The notes beneath the pieces were generated by a model, which saw only the letters and a list, made by a program, of their open reading frames with translations, had not been told where the DNA came from and did no database searches. DNA of 64,000 nt from Lacunisphaera sp. GTDB lineage: Bacteria > Verrucomicrobiota > Verrucomicrobiia > Opitutales > Opitutaceae. This document shows, one piece after another, positions 53,160 through 61,618 of the stretch. Position numbers and translations under genes: made by a program. The DNA lies in the NCBI GenBank assembly GCA_029945445.1, contig JAQSCO010000057.1:46985-110984 (forward strand), read 5' to 3'. The first letter of the stretch is position 1; the number at the start of each line of letters is the position of its first letter.

Positions 53160-54242
53160 TCAAGGCGTGAGCCGGCGCGCCGCTGCCTGCGCCTTGAGGC
53201 AGAGTTCCGCCGCCTTAAACGCATGCGCCTGGCTCATCGCGACCTCGGTGCGGTTGAGACAGTCGAGGATGAATTCACCAAAGAATCGGAAACCCACCTG
53301 CCCCGCAACGCTCAGATGCTGCTCGCCCTTGTCGTCCACGAGGTACAGCTGGTCGCCGGCCTTGTCGCGCGCGACGTCCACATATTTGCGGAGCTCGATG
53401 TAGCCCTTCGTGCCGAGGATGACCAGGCGGCCGTCGCCCCAGGTGCTGAGGCCCGGCGGCGTGAACCAGTCCACGCGGACGTAGTTGCTCGCGCCGCTGT
53501 TGCCGACGAGCGAGGCCTCCCCGAAGTCCTCGAACTCCGGCGTGTCGGCGTTGGCGAAGTTGCCGACCGCAGCCGCGGCCACGGTCGCATCCGTCGACCC
53601 GCTGTAATAGAGGAACTGTTCGAACTGGTGGCTGCCGATGTCGCAGAGGATGCCGCCGTATTGCTCGCGGTTGTAGAACCATGAGGGACGCCCGGCCTTG
53701 GGCCCGATGCGGTGCGGCCCGAGTCCGAGCACCTGGACGACCTGGCCGATCGCCCCGCCGTGCACGAGCTCGCCGGCATGCATCGCGCACTCCACATGGA
53801 GGCGCTCGCTGAAGTAGACCATGTATTTGCGGCCCGTCGCCGCGGCCACTCCCTGCGCCTTGGCGAGCTGGTCGAGCGTGGTGAACGGCGTCTTGTCGGT
53901 GAAGTAGTCCTTGCCCGCCTCCATGACGCGGCAGCCGATGGCCCCGCGCACGTTGGGGATCGCGGCCGCGGCGACCAGCTTCACCATCGGGTCCTGCAGG
54001 ATCTCCTCGAACGACTGTGCGACGCGCACGCGCGGGAACTTGGCCTGGAAGGCCTCGACCTTCTTCGCGTCGGCGTCGTAGACCCACTTGAGCGTGGCGC
54101 CGGCCTCGATCAGGCCGTTGCACTGGCCGTAGATGTGGCCGTGCTCGAGGTAGGCCGCGGCGAAGACGAATTCCCCGGGTTTCACCACCGGCTGGGACTT
54201 CCCCTGCGGCGCGTAATTCATGCCGTCTGCTTTCTGGGCCAT
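53160..54242 (-). CDS. Gfo/Idh/MocA-family oxidoreductase
   Basis: 360 residues from the ATG at 54242 (54221 also possible). The Rossmann part is atypical (FVFAAAYLEHGHIYGQCNGLIEAGATLKWVYDADAKKVEAFQAKF), with no clean GxGxxG. It is followed by DPMVKLVAAAAIPNVRGAIGCRVMEAGKDYFTDKTPFTT, where the usual EKP is DKTP, and by GGILCDIGSHQFEQFLYYSG. Both are recognised variations within this dehydrogenase family. Divergent from a second, more standard member at 54336. The frame is open far upstream across that gene, but only this stretch has family motifs. Confidence 0.85.
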   Translation of the reverse strand: MAQKADGMNYAPQGKSQPVVKPGEFVFAAAYLEHGHIYGQCNGLIEAGATLKWVYDADAKKVEAFQAKFPRVRVAQSFEEILQDPMVKLVAAAAIPNVRGAIGCRVMEAGKDYFTDKTPFTTLDQLAKAQGVAAATGRKYMVYFSERLHVECAMHAGELVHGGAIGQVVQVLGLGPHRIGPKAGRPSWFYNREQYGGILCDIGSHQFEQFLYYSGSTDATVAAAAVGNFANADTPEFEDFGEASLVGNSGASNYVRVDWFTPPGLSTWGDGRLVILGTKGYIELRKYVDVARDKAGDQLYLVDDKGEQHLSVAGQVGFRFFGEFILDCLNRTEVAMSQAHAFKAAELCLKAQAAARRLTP

Positions 54243-54335
54243 GCCGCCAAGGAATCCCCGCCGGACCCCGATGGCAATGCCTTTGGCGGAAGCGCTCGAC
54301 ATCACCGCGTGGCGGGCGAAGCTCGGCGGACCCGC

Positions 54336-55376
54336 ATGGCAGCAGCACCCCTTGGTTTTGGCATCATCGGCGCCGGCACGATCGCCGGCTTTCATGCGCA
54401 GGCCATTGCGCAGCTCACCGGCGCCCGGCTCGTCGGCGTCGCGAGCCGCTCGGCCGACAACGCGCGCAGGGTCGCGGACCCGCATGGTGCGTTCGCGACC
54501 ACCGACACCGCCGCGCTGCTCGCGCGCCCCGACCTTCACGTCGTCTGCATCACCACGCCGAGCGGCGCGCACCTTGAGCCCGCCCTTGCCGCCATCCGCG
54601 CCGGCAAGCATGTGGTGATTGAGAAACCAATCGAGACGACGACGGCGCGCGCCGACCAGCTCCTCGCCGCGGCGGAAATAGCCGGCGGGCGCATCGTGCC
54701 GATCTTCCAGGGCCGCTTCGGTGACGGCGCCCGCACGGTGAAGGCCGCCCTCGACGCCGGGCGCCTCGGTCGCCTCGTGCTCGCGAGCGCCTACGTGAAA
54801 TGGCACCGCACGGCGCAGTATTACACCGGTTACCGCGGCTCGCTCGGCCTCGACGGCGGCGGCGCGGTCATCAACCAGGCCATCCACGGCCTCGACCTGC
54901 TCCAGTGGTTCGCCGGCCTGCCAGCCGAGGTGTTCGCGTGGAAGACCCGCCGCGTCCATACCGGCATTGAGGCCGAGGATACGGCCGCCGCCGCGCTGAA
55001 GTTTCCCGGTGGCGCGCTCGGCGCCTTCGAGGCCAGCACCGCGCTGTGGCCCGGCTGGTCGCGGCGCATTGAAATCTGCGGCGAACACGGTTCCATTTCG
55101 CTCGAGGATGACCGCATCGCACGCTGGGAATTCCGCGAGGCGCACCCCGCGGACGACGCCATCCGCGCCGGCGGCGCGGCCAACGCCCTCGGGTCGGGTG
55201 CGAGCGACCCCAAGGCCATCAGCACCGAGGGCCACCGCCGGCAGTTGCAGGACCTCGTGGACGCCCTGCACGAAAACCGCGCGCCCGCGCTGGACGGCCG
55301 CGAAGGCCGCAAGGCCGTAGCTTTCGTGAACGCAATCTACACCTCGGCCGAATCCGGCCAGCCGGTGAAGCTATGA
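54336..55376 (+). CDS. Gfo/Idh/MocA-family NAD(P)-dependent oxidoreductase
   Basis: 346 residues from the ATG at 54336. FGIIGAGTIAGFHAQAIAQLTGARLVGVASRSADNARRVA gives the NAD site, KHVVIEKPIETTTARADQL the catalytic EKP, and GGGAVINQAIHGLDLLQWFAG the substrate-domain motif. Probable sugar dehydrogenase or oxidoreductase in the cytoplasm. The divergent 93-bp gap to the other family member (54243-54335) should hold both promoters. Just downstream lies a decayed transporter (55378-55578), perhaps once its partner. Confidence 0.92.
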   Translation: MAAAPLGFGIIGAGTIAGFHAQAIAQLTGARLVGVASRSADNARRVADPHGAFATTDTAALLARPDLHVVCITTPSGAHLEPALAAIRAGKHVVIEKPIETTTARADQLLAAAEIAGGRIVPIFQGRFGDGARTVKAALDAGRLGRLVLASAYVKWHRTAQYYTGYRGSLGLDGGGAVINQAIHGLDLLQWFAGLPAEVFAWKTRRVHTGIEAEDTAAAALKFPGGALGAFEASTALWPGWSRRIEICGEHGSISLEDDRIARWEFREAHPADDAIRAGGAANALGSGASDPKAISTEGHRRQLQDLVDALHENRAPALDGREGRKAVAFVNAIYTSAESGQPVKL

Positions 55377-55377
55377 A

Positions 55378-55578
55378 ACCACCGTTCCCTGGTGGCGCCT
55401 GCTGAACCACAGGCACTGGTTCGTGTTCGCGGTCTACGCGATCTACCTGCCCGAGTTTTTCCCGACGAGCCGGCGCCGCACCGTCACAAGCTTCTGCTAC
55501 AATTTCGGCCGGCTCGTCGGCCTCGCCGTGCTACCCTTCCTGCCCGAGACCAAGGACCAACCGCTGCCCGAGGAGTGA
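55378..55578 (+). pseudogene. Remnant of a sugar-type MFS transporter C-terminus
   Basis: About 66 in-frame codons ending at a TGA (55576-55578). Fragments VYAIYLPEFFPTSRRRT, SFCYNFGRLVG and LPFLPETKDQPLPEE match the last spans and C-terminal PETKGxxLPE motif of sugar-porter MFS transporters, but spans between RLVG and LPFLPETK, and everything upstream, are missing. No start codon fits. The 3' end lies 10 bp from the TAGTATACTA element at 55589. Confidence 0.7.
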
Positions 55579-55588
55579 GCCCCGGCAT

Positions 55589-55649
55589 TGTAAACCAATA
55601 GTATACTACACGCCCGAGACTGCGGCCGTTAGTATACTATTGGTTGACA
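55589..55649. repeat. TAGTATACTA inverted-repeat element, copy 3 (61 bp)
   Basis: Left arm TGTAAACCAATAGTATACTA (55589-55608) and right arm TAGTATACTATTGGTTGACA (55630-55649) pair at 19 of 20 positions, with a 21-bp GC-rich centre that can pair further (CGCCCG with CGGCCG). It lies between the MFS remnant and the convergent galactokinase gene. Confidence 0.93.
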
Positions 55650-55682
55650 TTACGCACGCGGCCCGGCGGCGAAGAAACCCCG

Positions 55683-56852
55683 TTAACCGCGCCAGAGCAC
55701 CGTCGCGCCGTCGGCGCTTTGCAGGTGGATAACCTCGGGCGGGCGGGCGGGCGGCGCCGCGTAGCGCCTGGCGATCTCAACGGCGTCCTGCTCGGTGAAG
55801 ATGTCCCTGGTGAGCGCCATCACCGCGCCGCCAAAGCCGCCGCCGGTCAGCCGCGCGCCGAGCACCGCCGGATGCGGCTCCAGCAGGTTGACGAGCGCGT
55901 CGAGCGCCGGTGTGCTGTTCTCGAAGAGATGCTGCGAGCTGCGGTGGGAGGCGGTCAGCAGGCGTCCGACCATGGCGAGGTCGCCGCGTTGCAGCGCGTC
56001 CGCCGTGTCGTGCACGCGGGCATTCTCCTCGACGATGTGCCGGGCGCGTTTCGCCAGCACCGGCGTCAGCTTCTTTTCCCGCGACGCCAGCTGCGCCGGC
56101 GTGAGGTCGGCAAGCAGCGCCACGCCGAGCGCCTGGGCGGCGTCGAGGCATTCCCGGTGGCGCGTGGCGTAGAGGCCGTCGATCAGCGCGTGCTTTTCCC
56201 GCGTGTTGAAGATCCAGAGAGGCGCCGACGCCGGGAACGGCACGCGGGAGAAAACCGGGCCGCGACAGTCGATGTGCACGAGCTGGCCCGCGCGGCCGTG
56301 GGCGCTCGTGCCCTGGTCGAGGATGCCGCACGGGACGCCGACATATTTGTTCTCCGCGTGGCGGCCGAGTGCGGCGAGCCGGCCCGCCTCGAGGGTTCCG
56401 CCCACCAGCGCGAGCAACGCGAGGGCCGTGGCCAGCTCGAGTGCGGCGCTGCTACTGAGTCCGGCGCCCGAAGGCAGGTCGGACACGACCAGCAAGTCGA
56501 AGCCGGCAGGCTGCGGCAGGTTGAAATCCTTCAGGCTGCGCCAGACGCCGAGCGGGTAGTTGGCCCACGAGCCGGAGCCGGTGATGCGCGTGCCGGGATC
56601 GGCCGGCAACTCAAGGACTGAAGGGCCGCTCGCGCTGAAGAGGCGAAAGCGTCCAGCGGGATTGGGCGCGGCGGCCACCCACACGTAGCGGTCGATGGCG
56701 GCACCGAGCACCGCGCCGCCGTTGTAGTCCGTGTGGTTGCCGATGAATTCCACCCGGCCCGGCGCGCGCGCGATGACTGTGGGCGCGTGGCCGTAGGTCC
56801 GCTGGAACAGGGCGGAGATTTCCTGGGTGGTTGGCGGGCGCACAGGCGTCAA
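55683..56852 (-). CDS. galK: Galactokinase
   Basis: 389 residues. Substrate signature GRVEFIGNHTDYNGGAVL (about 32-49), ATP-binding GHMP motif LPSGAGLSSSAALELATAL and C-terminal RLTGGGFGGAVMAL are all intact. It phosphorylates galactose at C1 with ATP in the Leloir pathway. EFIGNHTDYNGG replaces the more common NLIGEHTDYN, the Asn-His variation being seen in some other bacteria. Other Leloir genes are not adjacent. It is 39 bp from the SGNH-esterase stop, same strand, so galactose-rich pectin breakdown could be linked. Confidence 0.94.
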   Translation of the reverse strand: MTPVRPPTTQEISALFQRTYGHAPTVIARAPGRVEFIGNHTDYNGGAVLGAAIDRYVWVAAAPNPAGRFRLFSASGPSVLELPADPGTRITGSGSWANYPLGVWRSLKDFNLPQPAGFDLLVVSDLPSGAGLSSSAALELATALALLALVGGTLEAGRLAALGRHAENKYVGVPCGILDQGTSAHGRAGQLVHIDCRGPVFSRVPFPASAPLWIFNTREKHALIDGLYATRHRECLDAAQALGVALLADLTPAQLASREKKLTPVLAKRARHIVEENARVHDTADALQRGDLAMVGRLLTASHRSSQHLFENSTPALDALVNLLEPHPAVLGARLTGGGFGGAVMALTRDIFTEQDAVEIARRYAAPPARPPEVIHLQSADGATVLWRG

Positions 56853-56891
56853 GGAGAACGCACGCGGGCGCCGGGCGTCAAGGACGCGGCC

Positions 56892-58193
56892 TCAATTCTT
56901 CGTCCCCGGTTCCGGCTGGCGGGGTGACGGCCCACCCGGACCGGGCGACTGCTGCAGGTATTCCGGGGGCGGCTCGGGGTGCGCGGGGTCCATGTCCCTG
57001 TAGTCCTCCACGATGAACTTCGCGAGGCCCGGCACGTTCGCCTTGAGACCGCGGACAATATTTTTCGCCAGCAGGTAGCCGCCGTAGCCGCTGAGGTGCG
57101 TCTGGTCGGCGAACGCCGTGCCGACGTCCGGCCCGAGCGCGGTCCACATTTCCTTGCTCATGGCCCACTGGTCGATGAGCGGCACCTTGTTCTCCGCGGC
57201 GAACTCCCGCATGGCGCGCGCCCACGGCCCGACCGTGTCGCCGTTGCTCCGACGCTCCATCGGCGTCACCAACACGAGGGTCCCGCCGTGCCGCTTGGTC
57301 TCGGCGAGATACACGCCGAGGTAGGCCTTGAAGGTCGTCGCGGGCTCGGTGTCGGTCTGCGGCCACTGCGCCTTCGAGTCATTGTGCGCAAACTGGATCA
57401 GAAAAAAATCGCCGGGCTTCATCTGGCTGAGCACCTTGTCCAGCCGCTGCCCGGTGACGAAGCTCTTGCTCGTCTCGCCGCCCTCGGCGCTGTTGCAGAC
57501 GGCAACCTCGGGCTTGAGGAACTGGCAGAGCTGCGTCGGCCAGTTGCCGCCGGGGCCGCGCCGCGGGTCGCCGACCGTCGAGTCACCGGCCGTAAAGATT
57601 GTCGGCACGGTGTCGTCCTTCATGATCGCCAACCGGGTCACCCGCGGCCGGCGGCCGTTGAACTCAACGGTAAGCTTTTCGTCCCATTGGCGCGCCCCGG
57701 CCTCGCCGGCCAGGAACATGTGGACGATCGAGCCGCCCGGCGCGTTCTGCGGCGGCGGCGGCAGCTGCGGCCGGCGCACGTTGGCGTAGAAGGTCCGTGT
57801 AACGAATTGTCCGGACGCGGTGGCAATATCCACCGCGTTGATGTGGCCCGACTCCGTGCGGATGGTCGTGTTGGATGTGCCCGTCGGATCGCCCAGCGTG
57901 ACGGTGCACCGGTAATTGCCCTCCGGCACCTTCACGGAAAAGAACCAGGGCGTGTCCGTGGACTGTTTCGTGCCGAGGTCATAGCCGCAGCCTTTTTCGA
58001 TCGAGTAGGCTTCATCCCCCGCCACCGCCGTGTAGCCGGCGGGCGCCACCCCGGGCACGAGGCTGAACTTGAACTCGGCCTGCACCGGTGGCGCGGGCGG
58101 CAGCGGTTTGTCCTCGGGCCGCTGGGCGAACAACGCGGTGGCGCCGAGCAGCAGGCTGGCGGCGATCAGGAATCGGGTGGAGGGGGTTTGCAT
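56892..58193 (-). CDS. SGNH-type (rhamnogalacturonan acetylesterase-like) exported esterase
   Basis: 433 residues with signal peptide (FLIAASLLLGATALFAQ). A beta-rich N-terminal domain (about 37-190, FSLVPGVAPAGYTAV...) precedes the SGNH catalytic domain: TIFTAGDSTVGD with nucleophile Ser205, GGETSKSFV, FLIQFAHNDSKAQ and DQTHLSGYGG for the Asp-His pair. This matches RGAE-type enzymes that deacetylate pectic rhamnogalacturonan. The Pro-rich tail (PEPPPEYLQQSPGPGGPSPRQPEP) is disordered. Same strand as galK and plausibly co-transcribed. Confidence 0.9.
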   Translation of the reverse strand: MQTPSTRFLIAASLLLGATALFAQRPEDKPLPPAPPVQAEFKFSLVPGVAPAGYTAVAGDEAYSIEKGCGYDLGTKQSTDTPWFFSVKVPEGNYRCTVTLGDPTGTSNTTIRTESGHINAVDIATASGQFVTRTFYANVRRPQLPPPPQNAPGGSIVHMFLAGEAGARQWDEKLTVEFNGRRPRVTRLAIMKDDTVPTIFTAGDSTVGDPRRGPGGNWPTQLCQFLKPEVAVCNSAEGGETSKSFVTGQRLDKVLSQMKPGDFFLIQFAHNDSKAQWPQTDTEPATTFKAYLGVYLAETKRHGGTLVLVTPMERRSNGDTVGPWARAMREFAAENKVPLIDQWAMSKEMWTALGPDVGTAFADQTHLSGYGGYLLAKNIVRGLKANVPGLAKFIVEDYRDMDPAHPEPPPEYLQQSPGPGGPSPRQPEPGTKN

Positions 58194-58288
58194 GCGGTGC
58201 AGGCAGGGTGCGCCTCCGCCGTGCCGTCCGCCAGACCGTTTCTATATTACAGTAAGGGCACGGGTGCCCGCGAAGCGCGAATTCCGGC

Positions 58289-59230
58289 TCAGGCCGGGGG
58301 CACGGAATACGGCGCCTCAGTCCGCACCGTCCACTGGTTGTCGAGGCGTTTCGAAAAATCCAGCGGATCCCCGACCCCGACCGTGCCACGCGCGACCTGG
58401 TAGGCCCAGACCTGGAAGTAAGTGAGCGTCGCACCGCCGTAGATCGTCGAGAAGGCGCCGTCCACGGCGTCCTGGCCGCACGCGATGTCGATGCGGCCGA
58501 TGCGCGGCTTATGAAAACGCGCGTCGGTCGTGAACCACTGGCCGCCGAGGTAAACCTCGGCGTAGGCGTGAAAATCCATGTGGTTCTCCGGGTCGGGCCA
58601 GCCGATGTCGGGCAGGTGTCCGGTCACGTAGCGCGCCGGGAGGTTGAAGGTGCGGTTGAGCGCCACCGCCAGGTGCGCGAAGTCGCGGCACACGCCGTAG
58701 CCGCGCTGCAGCACATCCCACGCGGACAGATCGGGCCGGCCGGACAGATAGCGATACTCGAGGTTGTCGTGCAGCCACTGGCTGATCGCGGTCACGCGCG
58801 GCAGGCCGTGCTCGACCTGACCGAATTTTTCCCACGCGAAATTGGTCAGCTTGTCCGAGTCGCAGTAACGGCTGGGCAGCGTGTAGCGGAGGATCTCCGG
58901 CGGCAACTCGTCCGGCGCGGCCGGCCGGGCGGCGGTGAGCCCGGCGTTGTCGGGCGACGAGGAGACGGCCAGGATGGCGTCGTGGCGGATGAAGTTGGTC
59001 CCGGGTGCGAGGCGCACGCGCCAGACGCGGTTGCCGTGGCTGTCGGTGAACTGGCTGGCCGGGAGCCCGTCGCCCAGCGTGAGCGCCTGGAAGACGACCG
59101 CGTGGTTGCGGCCCGGGCGCGGCTGCAGGTTGAGCAGCAGCGAGGCCGTGCCGGTGACCGCGTAGGCGAGACTGCAGCCCACGCGCACCGTCAGGTCGAA
59201 TTCCGGCGCGGGGTTGGGAATGGCGGGCAC
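58289..59230 (-). CDS. Transglutaminase-like cysteine protease-fold protein
   Basis: 313 residues, no signal peptide. The N-terminal beta domain (about 10-90) is of the bacterial transglutaminase N type; the catalytic domain has Cys181 in YGVCRDFAHLAVALNRTFNLPARYVTGH, His221 in HMDFHAYAEVYL and Asp236 in WFTTDARF, the complete Cys-His-Asp triad. Members act as transglutaminases or proteases; many cytoplasmic ones are linked to protein crosslinking or circularly acting ligase/protease pairs. No partner gene is adjacent. Confidence 0.92.
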   Translation of the reverse strand: MPAIPNPAPEFDLTVRVGCSLAYAVTGTASLLLNLQPRPGRNHAVVFQALTLGDGLPASQFTDSHGNRVWRVRLAPGTNFIRHDAILAVSSSPDNAGLTAARPAAPDELPPEILRYTLPSRYCDSDKLTNFAWEKFGQVEHGLPRVTAISQWLHDNLEYRYLSGRPDLSAWDVLQRGYGVCRDFAHLAVALNRTFNLPARYVTGHLPDIGWPDPENHMDFHAYAEVYLGGQWFTTDARFHKPRIGRIDIACGQDAVDGAFSTIYGGATLTYFQVWAYQVARGTVGVGDPLDFSKRLDNQWTVRTEAPYSVPPA

Positions 59231-59475
59231 GCCGTCTGGATAGCAGGAACATGACCAGCCGGACGATGCATATCGGTTGCCGCGGCGGGCGATACGGCAA
59301 CGGGTTGCCCGGCCACGGGCTTAGCCGGAAAATATTCCCCCGGCGGACCGGGCGCCATGTAGGGCTACACCCCATTTTGCCGGCGAGGCTTCGCGTGTAG
59401 GGTTGGCGGCACGACGCAGGAACCGCGCCGCCGCGGCGGAACCCGCGCAACACCTTCCAAACCAATCATCCTCCC
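59231..59475. other. Intergenic region with GTAGGG-type repeats
   Basis: 245 bp between the divergent transglutaminase and CsbD genes. Around 59358-59412 two TGTAGGG units in the same orientation (59358 and 59396) flank GC-rich sequence able to fold. No clear promoter hexamers. Confidence 0.4.
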
Positions 59476-59670
59476 ATGAATAACCTCACCCTCAAGGGCG
59501 ACTGGAATATCGCCAAGGGAAAATTGAAACAGCAATACGGCCAGCTCACCGACAATGACCTCGCCTACGAACGGGGCCGTGAGGACGAACTCATCGGCCG
59601 CATCCAGAAACGCGTTGGCCTTAGCCGCGAGGCGGTCGAGAAAGCCGTCCACGAAATTTTTTCGGCCTGA
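59476..59670 (+). CDS. CsbD-family stress protein
   Basis: 64 residues. LKGDWNIAKGKLKQQYGQLTDNDLAYERGREDELIGRIQKRVGLSREAVEKAVHEIF is the whole CsbD domain, with its WN..KGK..Q..G.LTD..L pattern. CsbD proteins are small, highly charged and induced by general stress; molecular role unknown. Start in a C-rich leader (cctcccATG). Followed 31 bp later by the YXWGXW lipoprotein gene, likely the same transcript. Confidence 0.94.
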   Translation: MNNLTLKGDWNIAKGKLKQQYGQLTDNDLAYERGREDELIGRIQKRVGLSREAVEKAVHEIFSA

Positions 59671-59701
59671 TCGCCGCCTTTTCCCTTCCTTCACTCCCAC
59701 C

Positions 59702-60136
59702 ATGAACATAACAAAAAACGTCTCCCTCTTCGCCCTCTGTGGTGCGCTCGGCCTCCTGGCCGGCTGTACCTCGGAGCCCGAATCGCATCTCGTCACCGCG
59801 CCCCCGCCGCCCGCCCCCGGCACGGCGCCCGCCCCGCAGCAAGTCGTCGTCGTCACCCAGCCGCAGCAGGTCGTCGCGACCGCCTACGTGCCCGGCGCGG
59901 CGAACAGCTACGTCGTGCTGCAAGCCCCGCCCGCGCCCCAAGCCCCCGAAGCCATCCCGGCGCGCCCGTCCGACGCGCACGTCTGGGTCTCCGGCTACTG
60001 GACGTGGCAGGACAACCGTTACGCCTGGATGGCCGGCCACTGGGTCGTGCCGCCCTACGCCGGCGCCAAGTGGGTCAACCCCCGCTCGGAATCCGAGGGC
60101 GGCGCCTTCCGCTTCTACGAAGGCCACTGGGCCTGA
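59702..60136 (+). CDS. YXWGXW-repeat lipoprotein
   Basis: 144 residues. Signal peptide with lipobox LLAGC (Cys at about 21), a Pro/Ala/Gln-rich spacer, then tandem aromatic repeats: HVWVSGYWTWQDNRYAWMAGHWVVPPYAGAKWVNPR and FRFYEGHWA. This is the YXWGXW pattern, common in exported or outer-membrane lipoproteins of unknown function. It follows CsbD on the same strand, suggesting an envelope-stress pair. The stop is 28 bp before a terminator. Confidence 0.9.
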   Translation: MNITKNVSLFALCGALGLLAGCTSEPESHLVTAPPPPAPGTAPAPQQVVVVTQPQQVVATAYVPGAANSYVVLQAPPAPQAPEAIPARPSDAHVWVSGYWTWQDNRYAWMAGHWVVPPYAGAKWVNPRSESEGGAFRFYEGHWA

Positions 60137-60164
60137 AGCGCGCCTTCGGGCTGCTTTAAATAAC

Positions 60165-60197
60165 AAACCCGTCCAGGCCTTGGCCTGGCGGGTTTTT
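60165..60197. terminator. Bidirectional intrinsic terminator
   Basis: AAACCCGTCCAGGCC (60165-60179) pairs with GGCCTGGCGGGTTT (60182-60195) followed by TTT, ending the YXWGXW transcript. On the minus strand the same hairpin lies directly behind the tRNA and is followed by T-rich sequence, so it may end the tRNA transcript too. Confidence 0.88.
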
Positions 60198-60200
60198 CGT

Positions 60201-60277
60201 TGGCGTCCCCACGGGGATTCGAACCCCGGTTCTCTCCGTGAAAGGGAGGCGTCCTAACCGGGCTAGACGATGGGGAC
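60201..60277 (-). tRNA. tRNA-Glu (anticodon TTC), CCA encoded
   Basis: Seventy-seven bases read GTCCCCATCGTCTAGCCCGG at the 5' end, CTTTCAC for the anticodon loop, a T arm CCGGGGTTCGAATCCCCG-like stem, and GGGGACGCCA at the 3' end. Acceptor GTCCCCA/TGGGGAC pairs fully, and CCA is genomic. The anticodon stem CCTCC/GGAGA has a C-A mismatch at the outermost pair (27-43). Possible promoter on the minus strand: TTGCGC and TAGCTT about 18 bp upstream of the 5' end. Confidence 0.95.
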
Positions 60278-60375
60278 CCAGCACGGAATCGGGGAAGCTA
60301 CGACCTGCCTTCCCTCGCGCAAGGATTATCTCGGGCCCCGAACACGAGTGCCGGCGGCCCTTCATGCGGCGATAC

Positions 60376-61437
60376 TTAGCGCGCACCGGCCGGGGTTTCG
60401 AAGCGGCTCTTCATCCGCAGGAATCTCCGCTCCACCAGGTAATACGACGCCACCGCCAGCAGGACACTGACAGGCACCTTGACGCCCAGCCGGACCAGCA
60501 ACGGGGCCGCCGGGATGAGTTTCTCCACCATGTAATAGACCGGCAGGTGCACCAGGTAGAGACCGTAGGAAATTTTTCCGATGAACACCATCGGGCCCCA
60601 GGCCAGCGGCCGCGCGAGCCGCGAGTGCGCACCGGCCACCAGGTCCGCGATCACCAGCATCGCCGCACCCGCCACCAGGACGTAGCCGATCCAACCCATC
60701 CACGGGCTATACCAGGTGACCGTGTGGATCACGAGCAACAGGCCCGCCAACGCCAGCGGGGCCAGCCACCGGCCGAGCGCACGGCTCGCGGCGTCGGGCA
60801 GTCTGCCACCCGGCAGGCTTTGCACGAAATAGGCGAGCGCCGCGCCGGTCATCAGCGTGTCCATCCGCGTATCGAGCCCGAAGTTGATCCGCTCGTTCGG
60901 ATAGATCCCGACGCGGCTCGCGCGGTAGAGCGCGATCAGCAGCGCGCCGATGATCAACAGCCGCGCCTTGGCCGCCGGCGAACGCCCCGTGCGCTCCAGC
61001 AGCACGATGACCAGCGGCCAGAGCAGGTAGAACTGCTCCTCGACCGCGAGCGACCAGCAATGGTTCAGCCACGTGAGCTGGTAATTGTAGAACGCGAGCG
61101 CCCAGTTCGCCGTGTAGCTCAGCGCGAAGGCCAGCTCCGTCGCCGGAAAACGCCGCTCCAGCCATCCCATCCCCGCCGCGACGAAGGCGCCGGTGAGCAA
61201 CAGCGCCGGCGCCAGCCGCAGCATCCGGCGCGCGTAGAAATTCCTAAAGCTGATCGAGCCCGTCCGCGCCGACTCCGTGCTGAGGATCGTCGTGATGAGA
61301 AATCCGCTGAGCACGAAAAAGATATCCACCCCCACCCCGCCGCTGCGGAACCACGGCACGCCGCCATGCGCGCACATCACGATGCCGACGGCCACGGTGC
61401 GCAATCCGTCGAGGCTGGGGTAATAGGTGTGTTTCAT
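60376..61437 (-). CDS. Acyltransferase-3 family membrane protein (OafA-like)
   Basis: 353 residues from the ATG at 61437, ten spans. YPSLDGLRTVAVGIVMCAHGGVPWF with the catalytic His, GGVGVDIFFVLSGFLIT, FYARRMLRLAPALLLTG and WSLAVEEQFYLLWPLV are the classical blocks. These enzymes O-acetylate cell-surface sugars or antibiotics using acetyl-CoA from the cytoplasm. No SGNH domain is fused. The frame is open to 61605, but the extra N-terminal 56 residues cover a palindrome and look non-coding. Confidence 0.93.
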   Translation of the reverse strand: MKHTYYPSLDGLRTVAVGIVMCAHGGVPWFRSGGVGVDIFFVLSGFLITTILSTESARTGSISFRNFYARRMLRLAPALLLTGAFVAAGMGWLERRFPATELAFALSYTANWALAFYNYQLTWLNHCWSLAVEEQFYLLWPLVIVLLERTGRSPAAKARLLIIGALLIALYRASRVGIYPNERINFGLDTRMDTLMTGAALAYFVQSLPGGRLPDAASRALGRWLAPLALAGLLLVIHTVTWYSPWMGWIGYVLVAGAAMLVIADLVAGAHSRLARPLAWGPMVFIGKISYGLYLVHLPVYYMVEKLIPAAPLLVRLGVKVPVSVLLAVASYYLVERRFLRMKSRFETPAGAR

Positions 61438-61444
61438 GGTGCCG

Positions 61445-61486
61445 TTTGCCCGCGAATCCGCCGAAGGACGGAGTTCTCGGGACAAA
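61445..61486. repeat. TTTGCCCG palindrome, copy 2
   Basis: TTTGCCCGCGAATCCG at 61445-61460 pairs imperfectly with CGGAGTTCTCGGGACAAA (61469-61486). It has the same ends and the same following ACCGG as copy 1 at 25240 (about 240 bases of context otherwise unrelated), supporting a dispersed repeat. Confidence 0.85.
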
Positions 61487-61618
61487 TACCGGGCGACGAG
61501 CACGTCGCAACGGTGCGCCGTTATTGGTTGAGGGTTATTCGCCAGGGGTGGAGCGAAATCGGGCCGCCGGCACATGCCGCACATAAGATTCCCCATAATA
61601 TACAAACCCCGACCTTTC

